Of a stretch of 64,000 nt of DNA, positions 24,622-37,100 are shown one piece after another. This stretch comes from Helichrysum umbraculigerum. Lineage: Eukaryota; Streptophyta; Magnoliopsida; Asterales; Asteraceae. The translations under genes and the position numbers were made by a program. The first letter of the stretch is position 1. Every line of letters starts with the position of its first letter. The notes below the pieces were generated by a model. The model was not told the DNA's origin, searched no databases, and was given only the letters and a program-made list of their open reading frames with translations. The DNA is taken from NCBI GenBank assembly GCA_949592205.1, contig CATIUR010000006.1:64910001-64974000 (forward strand). The letters run 5' to 3'.

Positions 24622-26024
24622 GGTTATGGGAGAAAATTGGAAAAGTGAGTACTTGTGTTTAGGGTTTTTAGAAGGAATATATGTGATGAGTATTTGAAGG
24701 ATTCTGTTGGATACTTTTTCGTTACTGATTATTAGGAATATTATGTTATTTTTAGGATCTTTTTGTTATTAATAAAAAGGATTTTTCTTGATTCTTGATA
24801 AGTACAAATGAAATGTGCTATTATAAAAACGTAACAGAAATCATCTTTTATTCTTTAGGTCATATGTAGCTAGTTAAGGTAAGAACTTTTACATTATGTT
24901 GTTTTAATTTATTAAAGTATAAAAATCAAATATTTAAATGAACATAATACACGGATAGTTGTACACGTCAAAAAAGGAAAAAAAAAAAAGCCAAGTGTTT
25001 TTTAATTATATAATTATACGCTTATCTGTTTATTGTGTGTATGTACCAAATTAACCGACATTGTATATACTAAACTATATATTTTGTACATTGTGTACAT
25101 TTTGATGACTTGTCAGCTTGTAAAGAACGATTCACTAATCAATTGATCTGTACATGACAATGCATGTACACCCCTAACTCTTCAAATTGCTAACTTCATT
25201 AAACGTTCCAAACAACTTATAAGCCATTTCTTCTTTTGTTCGTTGCCAATATCTCGTTTTAAGGTATTTTCTTTTTGTGACATTTAATAGGCATCTAATC
25301 AAACGATACAACAGAAACTTACCGTTTCTATATGATAGGTAGGTACCACACAACATCATATATAAACGCATGACGTACATACTTAGGAATTGATTCACGA
25401 CTAATCTTGCTCGGTTAAGATATTTTCCTACCTATTTGACAAGGAAAATGCTAAAAAAGCTCTTAAAGATTTCATTAAAACTTTTAGAGATGCATCAATA
25501 ATTGTACATTGATCATAACAAACTAAAAAAAAAAAAAAAAAACTTTAGATGATAGTAAAAGTGAAACACGTGAAGTAGTAACGTCTCCATTATAATAGAG
25601 TATTTTTTTTGTCAATAGAATAAATGGGTTCATTATTATCTCAATAACTTCAACATACGTATTATATTTGAAGTCGGTATCATTTGTTTTCATCGTTTAA
25701 CTTGTTCATTTGGTGACCGAAGATTTACTATAATGTGCGTAGACGTGTATAATTTAATTACACCAAAAAAAAAAAAAAAAAAAAAAATGACATCTTGTGT
25801 AAGCAGGGTGATCAAGCTATAGGCATGACCATAAAATAGTACAAAATTTAAACCAAAAACCCGAATAAGTTACTACTACTAAACGTTTTCTCAAAATCTG
25901 CTCTTTAATGGCAAAGCACACAATGTATGATATACAATTTTGGATTATAAAAGGGTATTCATCAGTCACCACCTTTGAATCAATTAAATCGTTTTTTTTG
26001 GTTTATCTTTAGAAAATTTAAGCT
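24622..26024. promoter_or_regulatory. Divergent promoter region shared by the OPT and glycine-rich genes
   Basis: The 1.4-kb interval between the two start codons holds both 5' flanks. It is AT-rich, with A runs at about 25526-25543 and 25766-25787. No specific regulatory site can be named from sequence alone. Confidence 0.5.
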
Positions 26025-28798
26025 ATGGAGAAATGGCAAGATCCTGAATGGATTAAAGCTCAAAAAATCGTCGTAAGCATTGATCTCGTTACAGAAACAT
26101 ATAAGCATTTGAAGTTTCTCGAAGCCGTTGATGATAATGGCAAATTATACGATGGACGTGTCCTAGAACGAGCTATTTTCAGGTACATATAGTAGACAAG
26201 AAAAGCTGTTTTAGAAGTAGCTGCAGGTCGGACTGGTGGGGTAACGTGACAAAACGATAACTTTTAGTTGGAATCAAAATGGGTCAGACTAAGGTTGGGT
26301 TGGCCCGTGAATCCCTTTTTGTCAATTTTGCTCAAAAATGATTACAGAAAGCGCCTTGCTAAATCAATTACTGTTTTATGTAAACGGGTTAAGTTTGCAT
26401 CAATGAACACTGATATTGGCTCAAACTTGTCAGTTCATATAATCACTCATCCGATTTAATTGGTTTTTTGGTTTAATTTTTTTTCATTAGTAAGTTAGTT
26501 ACAACCAATATAAACCTGCTTTCGGATAATTAGTTAAAATTGCTATTTTTAGCTTCATTTTTTCATTAACCAGTAGTAATTTGTAGGTAGTATCCTATGT
26601 TTAAACAGTCGATCATTTAACGGTTTCAGGTACAAATATTGTTGGCTTCCTTTACTAGCAAAACATTGCCGCTCTAAGGTCAACGAGTGGCAGTTAGTTG
26701 TGCCATTGGACTGTGAATGGGTTTGGCATTGTCACAGACTTAATCCGGTACATAAGCTTTTTTTAGTGACTAAAACAGACTCAAAGTATATTTTTGTGAT
26801 ATCGTTTCCAACATAGTGTCTTTTTTTTCCATTTTTTTTCCTTTTTGATATCATTTTCAAGGTTCGGTACATGGCTGATTGTAAGGAACTGTTTGGAATA
26901 ATCCTTGATCCTTGTGGTGTGGTGATATCGTCGGTTGAAGGGACTTGCAAGAAAAAAAGTGAAGAGCTATGGAACTCTATGTATCCAGAAGAACCCTATG
27001 AAGTTGACATCGAAAACTGCTGTAAAAGTTCTACAAAGAGCACTTTGATTGTTTCACCAAGCACAAAATACGATATGGTTTCCGCAGTTAAGAGACAAAG
27101 TTCATTCTATTACCAGGTCCCATACCCTTTAAGTTCCTTCAATATAATCTCGTATTAGACATTTTATTCCTCATTAGCTTAAACTTAATCATCAACTCTG
27201 TATTTATAAATGCTAAAATGATATGTGACAGGTAGCGAGACCATTCATGAAAGACGATATCTTTCTTGAAGGAGCAGTTCAGAGATATAAAGGCTTTCTA
27301 CATATGATTAGGAGAAACAAAGAGATGAAACTGAAAAACTTTTGTGTTCCAACTTATGATATCGACTTAATGTGGCACACTCATCAACTACATCCACTTT
27401 CTTATTGTAACGATATGATGCGTTTACTAGGACATGTACTCGAACACGATGACACAGATTCAGATCGAACCAAGGGTCAGAAATTGGACGTTGGGTTTGA
27501 TAGAACCACAAAGCAATGGAAAGAGACATTTTCGTCAAGGTATTGGAGGGCAGGTGCCATGTACAGAGGCATGGCCCGTGTTCAAGGTTCAGATCATCAT
27601 GGTAATCCAAACCAGTTTTCCAACATCATGTTCGTGGAGGTATGTTTTCAAAGTTCTCAATTTAAACGTCACATAGCCGTTCTGTCACGCTTACAATATT
27701 GTGTTATAGATACAGTCACCATGAACTTAAACCAATTACATGAAAATATGTCAAACTGGGCTATATTTTTATTCAGAACATTTGAACTAGTGTAAATAAC
27801 TAATAAAAAATGGCTAAGGTCCAAACGGGTCGAGCATTTCAAAACGCACCCTACATACACGGTATACACCTAAAGCGTTTACAACCTCCTGAGTCATTAG
27901 TTGATTAATCATGCTTAATATGTTATCGTCTAACAAATTTCATAGATAAAAGAAAGGAGAAAATTTTATTATCGGGTCAATACAACCTGGAGCAACATGT
28001 TTTGGCCGATCCTGAGCTTTACTCATCTTTACTCGAACCCGTCTTAACTAATCTATTTACTCATTCAGATTTTGATGGAGATAATAGAAGTAAGGAACTT
28101 ATCTAGCAATCACAAAGGGAATCTTTTTCTCTCTGTTAAGAAGCAACATGATATGCTATTTAAGTGTAAGAATCATATTAGCATTCGCCCCAATCATGAA
28201 GAAACACAGGCTGCTTTGTTCCAATGTGAACCTAAGGGAGGGTTGCTGTTGGAGCTTATCAACGATTCATCAAAATCGTTGGGAACCTGCTCAATATCAT
28301 TATCGGAATTGGACTCAAAACTTGCTACTCCAAAATGGTTGGAGTTCAAATCAGGTACATGTTTTAGAAAGTTTGATATGGGTTATCCCTTTCACAAAGT
28401 TTTTTACACAAAAGAATAGTTAAAGGGATTACTCACTTTGATACTAACTTTGATCAGTCTCATAAATTCTTTTGGGAAAAGGTGATAACATCTTATGATA
28501 TAATTGATTCAACATTTTTTTATGGTTACCTATAGATGTTCTTTTGCCTATTACTTTGGGTATAGTCATCTCCATGACTCAACCGAGTCCAGTACAACAT
28601 ATGTTTACAAGATGTGGAGAACACGAAGGTAATAATGGCTGCGGCACAAGTGGATGGGAAACAGGTGGATTGTGTAGCGGTAGCGGCGGCTGTGGAGGTG
28701 GATGTGGTGGTGGTGGTGGATGTCGTGCGAGTTGTGGAGGATGTCGTTCCAGTTGTAGTGGTGGATGTGGTGGTGGTGGTAACTGCAGTTCAAAATAA
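26025..28798 (+). CDS. Glycine-rich domain-containing protein (DUF1399, GRDP-like)
   Basis: Plant GRDPs are linked to development and osmotic or ABA responses; the biochemical role is unknown. Exons: 26025-26182, 26630-26747, 26862-27116, 27232-27639, 28069-28354, 28536-28798 (158, 118, 255, 408, 286, 263 nt), 1,488 nt, 495 aa, all in phase. Residues about 40-230 form the DUF1399 region with two histidine motifs, CEWVWHCHRLNP (81-92) and PTYDIDLMWHTHQ (217-229). A C2-like segment follows (about 314-408), then PITLGIVISMTQPSP and a Cys/Gly-rich tail (about 445-495, CGGGCGGGGGC type). The last splice (TCAG|GTACAT to CTATAG|ATG) is chosen because it restores the PITL...PSP segment and the Gly tail typical of the family; reading through exon 5 would instead stop at 28419, giving a tail-less form. 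The protein is much shorter than the roughly 800-aa Arabidopsis GRDP1/2. Confidence 0.88.
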
Positions 28799-29304
28799 TC
28801 ATGGAAGTCACACGATGTGATCAATGAACGGGCATAATACATGAAAATTACGAGGTGTGTGCTGTTTATGATAAATGTAGTAGATTAAATATAAGGTGAA
28901 AAATTTCTTGTTGACTATAACACAAATTGACCCATTTTGTGAAAATGGGTTGAATATGGCCATCTAGGTTTTATTTTCGGCAATTTGTCATGAATAAGAA
29001 GAGAAGCATAACAATTGTTATCGTTCAAAACAAAAGTATAATACGGAGTATATGATATTGATTATTATGATTAAATTGTAAACATATAACAAAATCACTT
29101 CAGTAACCACTTCACACGACAGCATATTTCACGTTGTAGTTACAGGTATTTCGTGACAAATATTAATTCTTCATAATCCAAAATAGTCCCGTAGATCGTC
29201 TCATTGTCATATATCCATCTTTAATCTAGGAAAAAAGAATATTGAAGATAGCTTATTTGTCTAATGCTGCATTGAAAGAGACATAATGAGGATATAATAC
29301 CCTA
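28799..29304. other. Intergenic between the GRDP gene and phosphatase copy A
   Basis: Convergent 3' flanks. From about 28944 on, the sequence is homologous to the flanks at 33880 and 41270, so the phosphatase duplication unit includes this downstream sequence. Confidence 0.6.
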
Positions 29305-32300
29305 CTAAGAAGCATCGCTCGGAACATTAGCACCACTAGGGATTTTTCCAGGAAAGTCTGTTTTTGAAGTGTTTGATCCTATCATGCTGCAGGATACAAA
29401 ATGAGCAGTGAAATGATTAACTAAAAGATTGTAGAGGCAACAAAATAAGTAGGTCGGGCAGGATGGTTAACGGGTCAAAAAGTACAGAACAAAATGGGTC
29501 AGGTCAGGTAGGCCCAAAACAATTTGGTTCAGATTGATTAATATCATTTAGAACAGTTTCAAATAGTAAACTATGATTACTTAAGAAAGATATTTCGATG
29601 ACCATATAATTTACAACAAAAAAAAAAGAAAGAAAGAATGATTTAGGTAGGTTTAAGCATTAAAAATACATGCTGGGTATCTTTCGACCCATTCGACACT
29701 TTAGAGACGAAACATAACGTGAATGGTCCCATTCATAAGTAAATGGGTCGAAAAACATTCTTAAGAGTCTATAATTTAAAGCTTACCTTCTATCAACAAT
29801 GACCATGGAGCGAAGCTCACAGTTTTTGAAGCTGAGTACCACACAATAACAACAAAGAGAGTTAACTGTTAGTTGTCAAAGAGTGTAAAGAGGTTGATTC
29901 AAATATCTAACAAGAAAAGAGAGACCTTATTTCAGATTAAAAACCAATATATAAACGGGTCAAATGGAACTTCTCATCACAAATATCTATAGAAATACAT
30001 GTGATGAAAAAAAATAACGTTCTCAAAGTTCTCCTGACATTGTAAACAGATAAATTAAATGACATACTGTTTGGACATTTCCTCCTTAAGTGTGGGATGA
30101 ATATCATTTCCATATGCGCAAAGTGTGTGAAACAAGAAACCACTATGAGAAACAACTGCAATCTCCTTCTCTTCTCGAGTCAACAACCTACATAACATTA
30201 GCTCAAAACAGAACGTGTGAGAGAGATGGAAATGGAGTCAATGTGTCAATTTTTATAGATAATCCAAGAATAATCATATGTTATATAATTTAGAATTAGA
30301 CAAATAGTATCATACTTTGAATCTCATAAGTGTGATAATTCTGTAAAAAATTGTATAATGAGGAGTCACCATTTCATAAACTTCATCCCCCTGACTGCAA
30401 CTTCTTCATTCGTTTCTTTAGTATCAGATTTCCACATAACATCACCATCATTTGCAATCTGAGTAGGGCATCAAAAAGTTTACTCTGGACTTTTATCAGG
30501 CAAATTAACCATATAAACTATATTGCTAACTCAAAATTGGATAAAGAAATTTATGCAAAAACAAGGTATTTCGATCCTGATTTAAGTAAATATCTAAAAA
30601 GCGCTAAAATTGTGGAAGCTACTTACCAAAGAAAAATCAATTCCTGGGAACATGGGCTTGTATTCACTTATACTTCTCCTCCTATCGCATGGGTGAATAT
30701 CCTACATAAATAACATGAAAATGATTTCAGAAAAATATATTTTGCTGGATTAAATTGGTATAACATATCACATACCATATGTTCACGACAAAGCTCAACA
30801 GCAAGGAATGCGGGACAATTAAGGCTTGAAATTGCAGGACGATCGCTGTCACCTGTATTTTTAACCATTAGTGGAGGCACATTATTCCCATCAGCAGAAC
30901 CTTCACCTCCAAAAGCACCAACAGCTGTTTGCATGGTCCTACAAGCAGAACATCGTAAAATCATCTTTCTATCAATCTTATACGGTGCATTGATGTTATT
31001 GGGATGCAGCCAAAAATGTATTACCACCATCTTAGATGTCAGTTTAGCCTAACTACAAATAGACTATAATGTCATAAATTTTGGTAGCTGTAACTAGTAA
31101 CTGTCCACATCATATACATATCAACATTAGCACTAATTTATTATTATTCTTTTCTGAAATCGACTTGAACCAGTCAGAGTGCTAATAGAATTTGTTCAAT
31201 AAAATTATTAAATGATGGAAGTGAAACTAACACAATAAAATGAACGCAATATCATAAAAGGAAACTGGATTTGACAGGGAGCATAACATGTGGTGGTGAA
31301 ACACTTTTTGATCAACATAACTAGAGAGGCAAATGGGAGGGTCGCCTAACAGGTTTGGGTCAATTAATTCAAATAGTTATTTTTAATTATTTTGTCAAAT
31401 AAGACTCAATAGGATTTCTATACTCTGATTGTTTTTCAAAAAAAATTGAAGGTTTGGGACAACAAAATACACTTAGGGAGACATTCAACCCATAAGACCT
31501 ATTCGACCCATATGAGCCACTTCTTAAGCTAGTTTTATCATTAATTGAGCCATCAAAGATTGCCGCATTTAGGAATTAGTTCCAACGATAATAAAGTAAA
31601 CTCTGTGCATGTAGTCAATAACATGATAAGAAGATAGGTTCTGATGTTGTGGATGGGTGCGGTAGTACATTTACCATGTAAAGTGTTGTCTTTATATATA
31701 AATTCCTCTTGAAGAAACAATAATAATTTCTGAGTCAACTAATTTACAACGGATGCCTTAGATGATAAACATTAAACCTCAATCTGGTCATACATGAGTT
31801 TAAAATGATCGGCGAACGTACCTCAGCATAGGCGAAACAACAACCAATTCAATATTTTTAGAAAGACCAGATGCATGAGCATGATTCCTAAGATTATCCA
31901 CCTGTGGAATATACCAAAGCCAATACAGAGGTCTTATTGATTAAGATGCAAGGATCAATGAACATGATAACGGCCACTGTAATTTAATAATCTTGTGTTG
32001 AACTCGAACGATATCGACATTTACTTCAAGTCTTTATTAAAATACAGAAAATATCAGCTTAAATAAAAAGCCTTAAATGAATTATTATCCAATACTTAAT
32101 AATGCGTAAACACACCGATAGAAAAATACTAAAAATTGGTAATGTTTTTGTAACCTGTTGCCAACCAAAAGGAGTAAGAGGTGCATCAAACAGTGTTTCA
32201 GACATATATGCACTGAAGTCCTTCTCTCCTTCTACATTGTGAACCCCTTGAGCATGCCTCACCTAGTTACAATTTACGCCACAACGTTACAATGAACCAA

Positions 32301-32423
32301 ATCCATCAACATTGACCAAAGTAAACACTGAATTGAGCCACAAGAAAGAAAAACAAAACATACCAGATGTATTGTTTTAGACCGATGCAGAGGATACACG
32401 CCTTCACTGGCACTAGACCCCAT
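29305..32423 (-). CDS. Phosphoglycerate mutase-like histidine phosphatase, copy A
   Basis: Histidine-phosphatase (branch 1) protein of the plant 'phosphoglycerate mutase-like' family, resembling Arabidopsis At2g17280; a soluble enzyme whose real substrate is unknown. Exons: 32423-32364, 32262-32155, 31901-31822, 30938-30776, 30701-30627, 30458-30370, 30187-30068, 29831-29787, 29386-29305 (60, 108, 80, 163, 75, 89, 120, 45, 82 nt), 822 nt, 273 aa. Key sites: VRHAQGVHN (catalytic R22-H23), SPMLRTMQT (R83), AVELCRE (E131, likely acid/base), VVSHSGF (H206). It ends DFPGKIPSGANVPSDAS. A non-coding first exon ends at a donor at 33569 (TTTATG|GTAACC). Catalytic residues are all present, so it is probably functional. 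Intron 1 holds a foldback MITE (32718-33090). Confidence 0.93.
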
Positions 32424-32643
32424 TTCTGAAATTTCATAATAAACTGCACTTACGACAACAAGATTCAAATATCTTCATACATTAATCAATGTACAGCAGC
32501 ATTCAATGTACATGTAAATGACAGTTCACATGTGCATACTAGTCTAAACAAAAACAACAGAACCTGGCATTTATACAGCAAGGGGCCAGAACAGCCTACC
32601 AAACCCTAAAGAAAGCTTTCCAAATTGCTTTATTATTATCATC

Positions 32644-32701
<58 letters not shown>

Positions 32702-32717
32702 TAAGAACCAATATAAA

Positions 32718-33090
32718 GGTTCAAATGAGAACCAATATAAAGTTAAGAACCTTGAGAACCACAACGAATACATGTTTGTTCACATGTGATTAACTTCAAT
32801 CATATGTGAACATTGATGTATGTTTAATTGAAAAATAAAAAAGTCAAAAAAATCTTAAATTTGTATCGAAAAACGCTAAAAAACAAATATATGTTCACAT
32901 GTGAACGATAATGTGAACAAATCGGTTAAATGTGTTTTAAGACGTAAATTTATGATTTTTTTTACCTTTTTCTTTTTCAATTAAACATACATCAATGTTC
33001 ACATATGATTGAAGTTAATCACATATGAACAAATATGTATTCGTTGTGGTTCTCAAGGTTCTCAACTTTATATTGGTTCTCATTTAAACC
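32718..33090. mobile_element. Micron-like foldback MITE flanked by (TA)n tracts
   Basis: Arms of about 120 bp start GGTTCAAATGAGAACCAATA and end TATTGGTTCTCATTTAAACC. The element lies between two TA microsatellites (32646-32697 and 33097-33122). This is the arrangement described for microsatellite-targeting Micron-type MITEs. Located in the leader intron of phosphatase copy A only. Confidence 0.75.
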
Positions 33091-34120
33091 TCCCACTATA
33101 TATATATATATATATATATATAGAGGCAAGCATTTTTCAAAAAGAGTGTTGGGATATGGTTATATATATATGCTGTACTAACTAGCACCAACCACAAATC
33201 CACCATCAGCATACATTAAAATAAAAACCCTAGTAATAAATTAGTTTAATTTCAAATCTTTTGTTCATGAAACCATTATTGACATCAAGTATGGTAAAAC
33301 TAGTAGTTTGCAAAAATATATATATTTTTTAATCGTGTAAAGTGTAACATTTAGATAACCATAACAAGATATATCAACACACTTCATTGCCAAAATTATA
33401 TGAACACATCTAACTAGCTATACAAATAACAAGAATAAGTCACTTCTGATATTATTTAGAATAAGAATAAAAAAATGAAATCCATACACAAAAATTAACA
33501 TAAACAATACATTAAAAGCTTATAACACAATCAGATAATTTCATCAGTATCCTTATGTAGTAGGTTACCATAAACAAATGGATGATAAAGAACAAAGAAG
33601 ATGAATGGAAAGATGTTTCAGAAAAAGTAAACTTGCTGAGATTCAATGAGGTTGGCTGTTGTTGACTTTTCCTATTTTAAATTCACAATTTGCTATTATA
33701 ATCAAATTTAATTAATAATACTATGTCATTTACCAAATCTGAATAAGCATAGTGTACAAGTAACAAGCTTTTTTGATTGGTTGACTTTTTAAGCTTAGTA
33801 ACATGTGTTGTTGCAACTCTATGACAATAACATTGAACAGTAATAACTAAGATTAACAATTTAAACTATTGATGCCCATTTCGACCCAATTTCGTAAAAT
33901 TGGTAGGTATGTCCATCTAGGTTTTACTTTGTGTAATTTTGTCATGAATAAGACTAAAACATAGATGAAGTTCAATACTATATGATACTGATTAATTAAA
34001 AGGAAACAAAAACATCGATTCTCAGTCTTCAATAACGACTTCACATGACAGCATATATCATGTTGTGGTTACAAATATTTCGTGACAGTTATTGAAACGT
34101 AACGAGTATATAATTCCCTA

Positions 34121-37100
34121 CTAAGAAGCATCACTTGGAACATCAGCACCACTAGGAATTTTTCCAGGAAAGTCGGTTTTCGAAGTGTTGTATTCTATCA
34201 TGCTACAGAGTACAAAATGATCAGTGAGATATTTATGAAAAGACTGAAGTTACTCATTCACGGTAACGGGTCAAAACTTGTATCTTTGAACCCATTTGGC
34301 CCGAAACACTTTTGTTCAGATTAGATATTTTTTGGGTTAATAATGGTTTAATCCTCAAAGTTTCACTTTTTTCCGTTTTAACCACTCAACTTTTTTTTAA
34401 ATGTTTTAACCACTCAACTTAGGGTCAATAATGGTTTAATCCCTGAACTTTCAATTTGGTTTCGTTTTAACCACTCAACTTTGTTTTAAACATTTTAACC
34501 ACTCAACTTATGAGTTGACCATACTTTAACCACTAAAGTTCATTTGCCCATTTAAAAAAAACCCTTTCGTTAACTTATAATGAAAGTTTAGATCGGGATA
34601 TATAAACTTTAAACTGACTTTTTTATCGACCAAGGTTGTCAAGATAGAGATCTTACCTAGGATCGTTTTTGCCTTCACAAGATCGAAATTGTAAGATCAA
34701 ATCGGGATCGTAAGATCTTACGATCTCGATTTGAGCATAGGATCTTACGATGTCGATCCGATCCGATCTTACTTAACATGAATATAAGTTAAGAAAGTAT
34801 AAATTAGTTAATTTTTGTCCAATAAAAGGTTAATAGGTTTATTATTTAATTAATTACTACACGTAAAACTATTTAATTTTTAAACTAAAATAGTTTATCG
34901 CGTGAAAATCTATATCTTTAATTACAAATATAGTAATCTAAGTCACTATGATAAGTATGAATTGATGCTATGATGTTTAAACTATAAAAGTTTAATTAAT
35001 TTGTCATGCAATTAATCTTTTATATGCATTATAATACACAATATCATAATCGAAATCGTAAGATCTTACGATCCCGATTTGATCTTACGATTTCGATCTT
35101 GTGAAGACAAAAACCATCATATGTAAGATCTCTATCTTGATAACCTTGATCGATAAAAAAATCAGTTCAAAGTTTATATATCCCGATCTAAACTTTCATT
35201 ATATGTTAAGGAAAGGATTTTTTTAAATGGGCAAATGAACTTTAATGGTTAAAGTATGGTCAACTCATAAGTTGAGTGGTTAAAATGTTTAAAACAAAGT
35301 TGAGTGGTTAAAACGAAAACAAATTGAAAGTTCAGGGATTAAACCATTATTGACCCTAAGTTGAGTGGTTAAAACATTTAAAAAAAAGTTGAGTGGTTAA
35401 AACGAAAAAAAAGTGAAACTTTGAGGATTAAACCATTATTAACCCATATTTTTTTGTCAGAACAGTCTCAAGTAGACAAATATGATTACATAAGAAAATT
35501 ATCTCAATACTAATATAACTTTCAAATAAAATGATTTAGGATATTTTATGCATTTAAAATTTACATGTTGGGTATCAGTCAACCCATTTGACCCTTTTGA
35601 GATAGAACATAACGTTAATTGACCCGTTAATAAGTAAGTGGGTCGAAATTGCCACCTTGAAGTTCAAACCATTCTTAGGATTTTTAAAATTTTAAGCTAA
35701 CCTTCTGTCAACGATGACCATTGAGCGAAGCTCACAGTTTTTGAGGCTGAGTACACCACGAAAGTAACAAATAGAGTTAACGGTTAGCTTGAGATTAGAT
35801 TAATAACCAATATATAAAGGGTCAAACCAACTTTACCACAAAACTCTTCACAAATTCAATCTGTAGAAAAACATGTGATGAAAAAACATATTCTCCTATT
35901 TTTTTTTTAAAAAAAAAGAGTAAAAGCAGTGAAAATTTTAGTGGTAACGTTAGTTGAAGCCATAAGTTGTGTCTATCCGTGAAAACAGATAAAAAATATA
36001 AACGACATACGGTATGCACATTTCGTTCTTAAGTGTGGAATGAATATCATCTCCATATGCACCAAGCATGTGATACAAAAAACCACTATGGGAAACAACT
36101 GCAATCTCCTTCTCTTCCCGAGTCAACAACCTACATAAATAAGCTTATAACAGAACGTGTGAGACAGACGGAAAAGGAGTCGATAATTTTTATACATATT
36201 TTTAGAGTATAAGTTAGAAATATAATTTAAATCATTTTTATAATTAAGGAATCACCATTTCATAAACTTCACCCCCCTGGCTACAACTTCTTCAATCTTT
36301 TCTTTAGTATCAGATTTCCACAAAGCATCGCCATCATTTTCTATCTGAAGCATTAAAAAGTATACTCGGCACTATTATCAGGCAAATTAACCTTATAACT
36401 AATTTTCAACTTTAAATTTGATAAAGACATTTATGAAAAGACAATGTACTTCTGATTTGAGTAACTATTAAAAAAGCATTAGAATTGTAAAAGCAACTTA
36501 CATAAGAAAAATTAATTGCTGGGAACATAGGTTTGTATTCGCTTATACCTCTCCTCCTATCACATGGATAAAGTTCCTACATGAATTACAATTAAGTGAA
36601 TTCAGAAAGATATCTTTATGCTGGTTTAAAACGGGTCAGGCAGGGTTAAATATTATAAAGATAATCACATAAAACATATAACTAAAAGAGGGAATTCAGA
36701 AAATAATGATCCATTTATTTTTGATGAAGAGATTCGGGAGGTTGAAAACAATGACCCGTTTATTTTAGCTAATTATATAATTTTACCTGTTTGACACATT
36801 ATCAATGAAATATAACCCAAATTGACACAGTTTCGCATACATGAGTTGACAGTTTTACTTCTAACAAGCATGAATTATCCTATATTTCCAGTTTAACATA
36901 ACATCCTCCAATGTTGCAAAAATAACTTGGAAAATGTATCGATCATCAAATACTTCATCATCGGTTTCTCTATCTAGCTTCTACCAAAAAATTAGTGACA
37001 AAGCCATGGTTTCTAATATACGAGTGCTAGTTATGATATGTCACATACCACATGTTCTCGACAAAGATCCACAGCAATGAATGCAGGACAATTAAGGCTT

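Noticed and set aside
28072..28419. A separate 115-aa gene after the GRDP exons
   Set aside because: It continues the GRDP frame from the acceptor at 28068 and contains its C2-like segment; the stop at 28419 is bypassed by the donor at 28354.
28579..28842. Minus-strand proline/histidine-rich frames opposite the GRDP tail
   Set aside because: Shadows of the glycine codons (GGT/GGA) of the real exon on the plus strand.
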